Positions 1 to 64,000 of a stretch of 64,000 nt of DNA are shown piece by piece. The DNA comes from Latrodectus hesperus (Eukaryota; Arthropoda; Arachnida; Araneae; Theridiidae). Made by a program: the position numbers and the translations under genes. Position 1 is the stretch's first letter. Each line of letters starts with the position of its first letter. The notes under the pieces were generated by a model, which saw nothing but the letters and a program-made list of their open reading frames with translations, made no database searches and had not been told where the DNA came from. The stretch covers positions 12,517,814-12,581,813 of the forward strand of contig CM075852.1 in assembly GCA_037975125.1 (NCBI GenBank). The letters run 5' to 3'.

Positions 1-520
1 TATCTGCCAAGAACAGTATACCCTTGAGATTAACCAGTGTTGTATCCTTCTGCTGCTATGCCTGTTGCACGCATCACAATTGATGCGAGTGCAAGTCATC
101 AGTGACCGTTAGTAGCAGCTCATAGTGGATCATTTGATGACTAGTACATCAAATACCAGTATCCAAAACCAGAGACCACCAAACACCAAAACCAGAGAGA
201 CAAATATTCCGATTTATATTTGTGAAACCAATGCCTTGCCGTACGTCATTCACAGCACTATCCCCAAACGCTTGACATATTCGGCGACTTGATATAGTAC
301 CATGCGAGCTCCTTCTACATATCCGACTTTCTTCGGTATGTGCTACAGTTGATGAATGTGCTTTTATAACGAGTGATATTCCTACTCTAGACTAATCATT
401 GTCTCCACCACGTCATACACTATAACTTACTATCACTTTATTCAAAGGCAACGCGAAAACGGCAAGAACTTTCTCGTTTACTTTATAATTTGAAGTAGAG
501 TAAGCCATTATATTATTCAA
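1..520 (-). pseudogene. mariner transposase remnant (N-terminal part)
   Basis: Read on the minus strand, one frame gives RICQAFGDSAVNDVRQ and, after a one-base shift, RTARHWFHKYKSEYLSL. Together these resemble the helix-turn-helix start of mariner transposases (pattern AFG..AVN...Q.WF.K). Further on, near 60-150, weaker similarity to the second HTH is seen with several stops. No catalytic motif or terminal repeat is visible, and the element is cut by the left window edge. It is a dead, frameshifted fragment. Confidence 0.5.
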
Positions 521-864
521 CGATACTTTAAAAGCAAAATTATCATCAAAAATTTAACCTCATGTTATTTTTTTAGTATTCTTTGAACAAAAATGTACAT
601 GTTATTAATTGTTCTTAAAATATTTTTTTATAAGTTTGTTTCACATCAGCGATGAGCAAATAGACAATCAAAACATTTTTTAATTTAGCAAAGAACATGT
701 GAGAAATGGGCAAATCTTTTATTCGAAGTAAAATATTTTATTTTCGAATCAAAATTTCACTTTCAAATTTTCTCATTTAATTTTAAAATTGTTCTTACCA
801 TTATGATAAAATATATATAAATGAATATGTAACAAATTTAGGCATTTGTATTTCCAAAAGTCTT
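521..864. other. AT-rich spacer
   Basis: Low-complexity AT-rich DNA with homopolymer runs; I see no exon, repeat boundary or RNA gene. Confidence 0.6.
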
Positions 865-1704
865 ACTGTATTTCATCCTGGAACCAGGGGGTATGCGTAC
901 CCCTTTGGGGCTTGAGCTAGCCACCTGGCGCGTCGGCAGGTGGTGGATCGCCGAACGTCCTGTAGGAATGACAGGATAGCCTTGAATATAGAATAAGAGG
1001 CCACGAACCAGCTCCCGTAAACCCTGGTGTTATGCGATCCGTGCCTAGGGCTAATTTGCACCGCGGTATTGGTGTCTTAATGGAGCCTCTAGTTGCCTGG
1101 CAAACTTCTAGAGTAATTTGCCTTGCAGAGTATCTCAGGCAATGCTGGGTGGACTTATATTACCTGAGCTTATTAATTGTTATCTTGTGGCTGAAAAGAC
1201 ACAAGAAATAACAAATCTTTCTGCATTTGCCGGTGATGCCTCTGAAGTAGACCTTGCTGAAAAAGACAAGGGAACTTAGAGGCAATCTTGTAAAGGGGCA
1301 GTAATGAATCTTTTACTTGAGGTAGAAATGACCTCCAAACCATCTTCTGGTGAAAGCCAGGAAGCTATCCCTAGCATAACTGACTTTCTGACCAGATGGG
1401 ACTGTTTCAGCAAGACCCTATCTGCTGGAAATGTCAAACGCAAGAGGAAACGGCAGAGCATATCATTTATGAATGCGAGGCTCTTTCCCTCCCTAGATTA
1501 ACTTCTTTAGGCATCATCCATACTAGAGAATTACACCTAGGCTCCATTAAAGGGTTATCAGACTTTATTAATAAAGTGGGTGACCCGAGCAACTGGAACT
1601 AGGAAACATTGGGTTAGGAGTTAATGGTACAAAATGCTGATAAAAGCAGAGGTGCCCAATGACATACAAACCCAACCTTAAGAAGAAGAAGAACTGTATT
1701 TCAT
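865..1704 (+). mobile_element. 0.8-kb non-LTR-derived retroelement, copy 1, with 12-bp TSDs
   Basis: An 816-bp body (877-1692) is flanked by the direct repeat actgtatttcat at 865-876 and 1693-1704. It ends in an AAGAAGAAGAAG microsatellite tail. The last 200 bp encode a CCHC-like zinc-knuckle segment (CWKCQTQEETAEHIIYEC, from 1417) of the type found at the C-terminus of jockey-like LINE reverse transcriptases, ending at a stop near 1600. The first 400 bp carry no usable ORF. A second copy lies inverted at 42754-43544. A long reverse transcriptase is absent, so this copy could not move on its own. Confidence 0.75.
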
Positions 1705-3213
1705 TAATAAGAGAATTAAGAAAAATTATTATTTAAAATTGACAGGTTTAACAAAAATTAACATGTATGACATTGAATATAGCTAGATATGTAAAAGAGA
1801 TTCTCTTTTAAAAACAAAATATTTGGAGATTTTCTCAAATAAGTAAGAGTTCAAAATAATTTCAATCAGTCATCAATGGAAAAATGAAAATGTATAGAAT
1901 TTAATTATATATTACTTACAATTCTTTTCTATTTGAATATATTTGATACATAAATGAAGTAACAATTAATTTTAAGTTTGGAAATTTTCACAACATTCGA
2001 ATTTAAATATTTTTTTATTTTATTTGTACTTAAATTAATATTATTTTTATTTAAATCTTGTTTTAAAGTAAAAAGCTAAGTGGAATTAATTCAATCATTT
2101 TCATAATTTTTTTGAGAAACAAATGTATACTTTGAACTGAAACTTATACCTATAATTAAACTGAATGTATGAAAAATATTTAAACATCGTCACACTGTTC
2201 TTACTCCAGATAAAGTCAAAATATACATAAATATATACACACTTTTTTGTATAATAACATCATTATACTGTAGCTAACTACAAATTGAAATAGAAGATTA
2301 AGCTTTATATTTAAATATTGCATATGAATAAATTTTTAGTTTAATATATCCTTCATAAAAGGAATATGTAATCTTCTTTCCGCTGGGAATATGAAACACT
2401 ATTACCATAGTAAAAATATTGTAATTATTCCTTGCATTACTTGGTTGTATTATCAATCACAAATAATCAATAAATATTTTACATATAATAAATAATACAA
2501 ATTTATATAAAATAATTTTTTTTAATAATTTTCTTATGTATTACTACAGTATACATTTCCTTACCCCAAAGTTAATGAAAATCTTAAAAATGAAAATAAA
2601 AAGATTAAAAGTTTTTAACCTCTTTTGACTATGCTTACTCAGCTGTAGTTTAGGAAATATGCTTAATTTAAATGTTAGTTTAAACAAAAAAATGAAAATT
2701 TCAATTTCAATGATTAATACTTCCACGTAAAGGCAACTTTCAGGAAAAGTCTGTTCATTAATGATCTGTTTGTAACATCTGTTATGTAATATATCATGTT
2801 TTTTCTTTCTTTTTTGATTAGATTTTATAATGTAATGATTTTTTAAATTTATCTGAACTTAGGAAATAATTTTTTATAGATATCATTTTTTGATGTAAAT
2901 AAAATGATATGATGATATGAGTAAAAAAAACTTCTTTCGTTGAATTTCTGTTAATGTAATTAGACATACCTTGATATTTTTCATCTTGTGTTGGTATTTT
3001 TTAATAATATCTTTTTTAGATCATTTAAAAATGTAAATCATAAAGCAAATTGCTAAAATTGTTAAGTGAGTATAATTCAAATTCTTGCAAAAAAGTTAGG
3101 AGTTGTAAAGTTAAAACTGGTTCAGATGATAAAATAATTAAAACAGTTTTAGCATGTGATAACATTGTAGCAAACTTTGCTGAAATCTACATATATTTGA
3201 TATTTTGTTTCAG
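1705..3213. other. intron upstream of the BTB exon
   Basis: AT-rich sequence with no exon-like ORF. It must contain the 3' part of an intron, because the BTB exon at 3214 starts mid-domain after a tttgtttcag acceptor. The missing BTB N-terminal exons were not found here. Confidence 0.55.
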
Positions 3214-62941
<59,728 letters not shown>

Positions 62942-62960
62942 ATAAGAACATTCTGTTTTT

Positions 62961-62966
62961 AATAAA
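62961..62966 (+). terminator. poly(A) signal AATAAA
   Basis: AATAAA 20 bp after the stop codon, followed by T-rich sequence. It is the first such signal after the CDS; further AATAAA-like strings downstream are common in this AT-rich DNA, so use is inferred. Confidence 0.6.
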
Positions 62967-64000
62967 ATTTATTTAAATGCTAAAAATCAGTTTTATATGT
63001 AATATATTTTCTATAAGAATATTTGTGTTCTCTTTTAAATTTAATATTAAAAAGTTAACAAAAAATATTTTCCTCGAGGATTTATGAAACAATCTTACAA
63101 ATATTGTGAATTAAAAAAGTAACTTATTTTATTTCCTTAATAAATTGTGTAAAGCTATGAATAACAGGCATGAAAATGAACCATTTCTGACTTTTTTTAA
63201 TAAATAAATAACAAAAAATCTCATTTTGAAAAATAAATTAACTAGTAATTATATATAATCTGACTAGATTTATTTCAACAGAGTTCTTTTAATTAGAAAA
63301 ATTAAATCATCCAATTGCGTCTATAAAGAGCAGTTATTTAAAAAAAATATACCGAAAAATTAAATTCGCATTATGAAAGAGTTCATAATAAAGAAAATTA
63401 AAGCTGCTTTGATATCATTGATTGAAATGCAGCTATTGATAGAAAAAATATATCCGAAAAACTATTCCAATTGATTTAGAATCTACATAATTTGTGGGTA
63501 AAAAAGAAATTCCAAATTCGCAATTATGTATACACACAGTTGGAAATATTTCCCATTTATAAAAAAAATAAAGAATTTCATGATTTTCTATATCGATCTG
63601 TTGTAATTTAAATAAAATTGAATGCGCTTCAAATGCATGATTTAAACACATTAATGATTTTAAAAACTCCACTTTGTGCAGAATATGCTCTTGATTTACG
63701 ATTTGGAAATTTAATTAATTTTTCGATAAAAAAAAGTATTTTAAGCAACCAGATGCTTCTATATTATTTAAACATAAAGTGCTGAAGCATCTTTTATAAA
63801 TAAACGAAAATATTTTAATTAACTCTCACATTTGTTCTTCATATGACACTGTCACTCAAATTTATATTTATATAAAACCTTTTAATGACTGCTTCTATAA
63901 AAGGAACTAGTATTTAAGTAGATAAGTGCGATTTTGGAGAGGAACATATTAGGTAAAATTAAATTAAAACGAAAAGTTAGAAAAAATTTCCTTTGTTATT
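62967..64000. other. 3' flanking sequence
   Basis: AT-rich; no second gene or mobile element recognised up to the window end. Confidence 0.55.

Noticed and set aside
1304..1602. Two overlapping ORFs as a possible small gene
   Set aside because: They are the C-terminal LINE knuckle in a TSD-flanked retroelement that has a second copy at 42754-43544.

Overview
This is eukaryotic, very AT-rich, intron- and transposon-dense DNA. It carries one large plus-strand gene with short exons and kilobase introns, plus many Tc1/mariner elements, non-autonomous Helitrons, tRNA-derived SINEs and CAACAA-tailed LINE ends. This fits an arthropod, and a spider or other arachnid is my best guess (inference, not proven by the sequence). 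There are no operons, CRISPR arrays or convincing functional tRNA/rRNA genes.

The only host gene I can support runs on the plus strand from 3214 to the stop codon at 62941. Its 5' end, including the first part of the BTB domain, lies left of the window. I assembled 21 exons by splice sites, phase and domain homology. They total 3768 nt in one frame (1255 codons plus stop). Order: end of BTB (3214-3366), BACK (6109-6311, 11186-11390), a very long Ser/Asn/Glu/Lys-rich linker of about 744 codons (15237-45065), and a six-blade Kelch propeller (46263-62941). A poly(A) signal follows at 62961. The protein is a BTB-BACK-Kelch (KLHL-type) protein, a family of Cullin-3 ubiquitin-ligase substrate adaptors.

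The unusual part is the linker. Two exon types alternate as A1-B1-A2-B2-A3-B3, followed by a truncated B4. Every A exon enters in phase 0 and leaves in phase 1; every full B exon enters in phase 1 and leaves in phase 0. The A-B pair is therefore a self-contained, frame-neutral unit that has been tandemly duplicated at least three times, with recognisable homology in exons and flanking introns. B2 has lost the donor used by B1 and B3 and has a good in-frame donor upstream. B4 is a 5'-truncated copy next to Helitron and TA-repeat sequence.

The introns are packed with mobile DNA. There are Tc1/mariner copies at 1-520, 4068-4785, 6813-7873, 9097-10652, 16109-16777, 20636-22338, 36690-37930, 39612-39860, 41105-41998 and 53686-54597. 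LINE 3' ends lie at 27961-28811, 38045-38357, 47094-47895 and 55430-56520. A roughly 0.8-kb retroelement is present twice in opposite orientation (877-1692, 42754-43544), each copy with 12-bp target-site duplications. SINEs lie at 16866, 25199, 25751 and 33869, tandem Helitrons at 30990-32683, and a palindromic MITE at 44082-44306. Long (TA)n arrays reach about 600 bp, and there is a 34-bp minisatellite at 56735. Most longer ORFs in the window are transposase fragments, TA-repeat artefacts or antisense shadows of exons.
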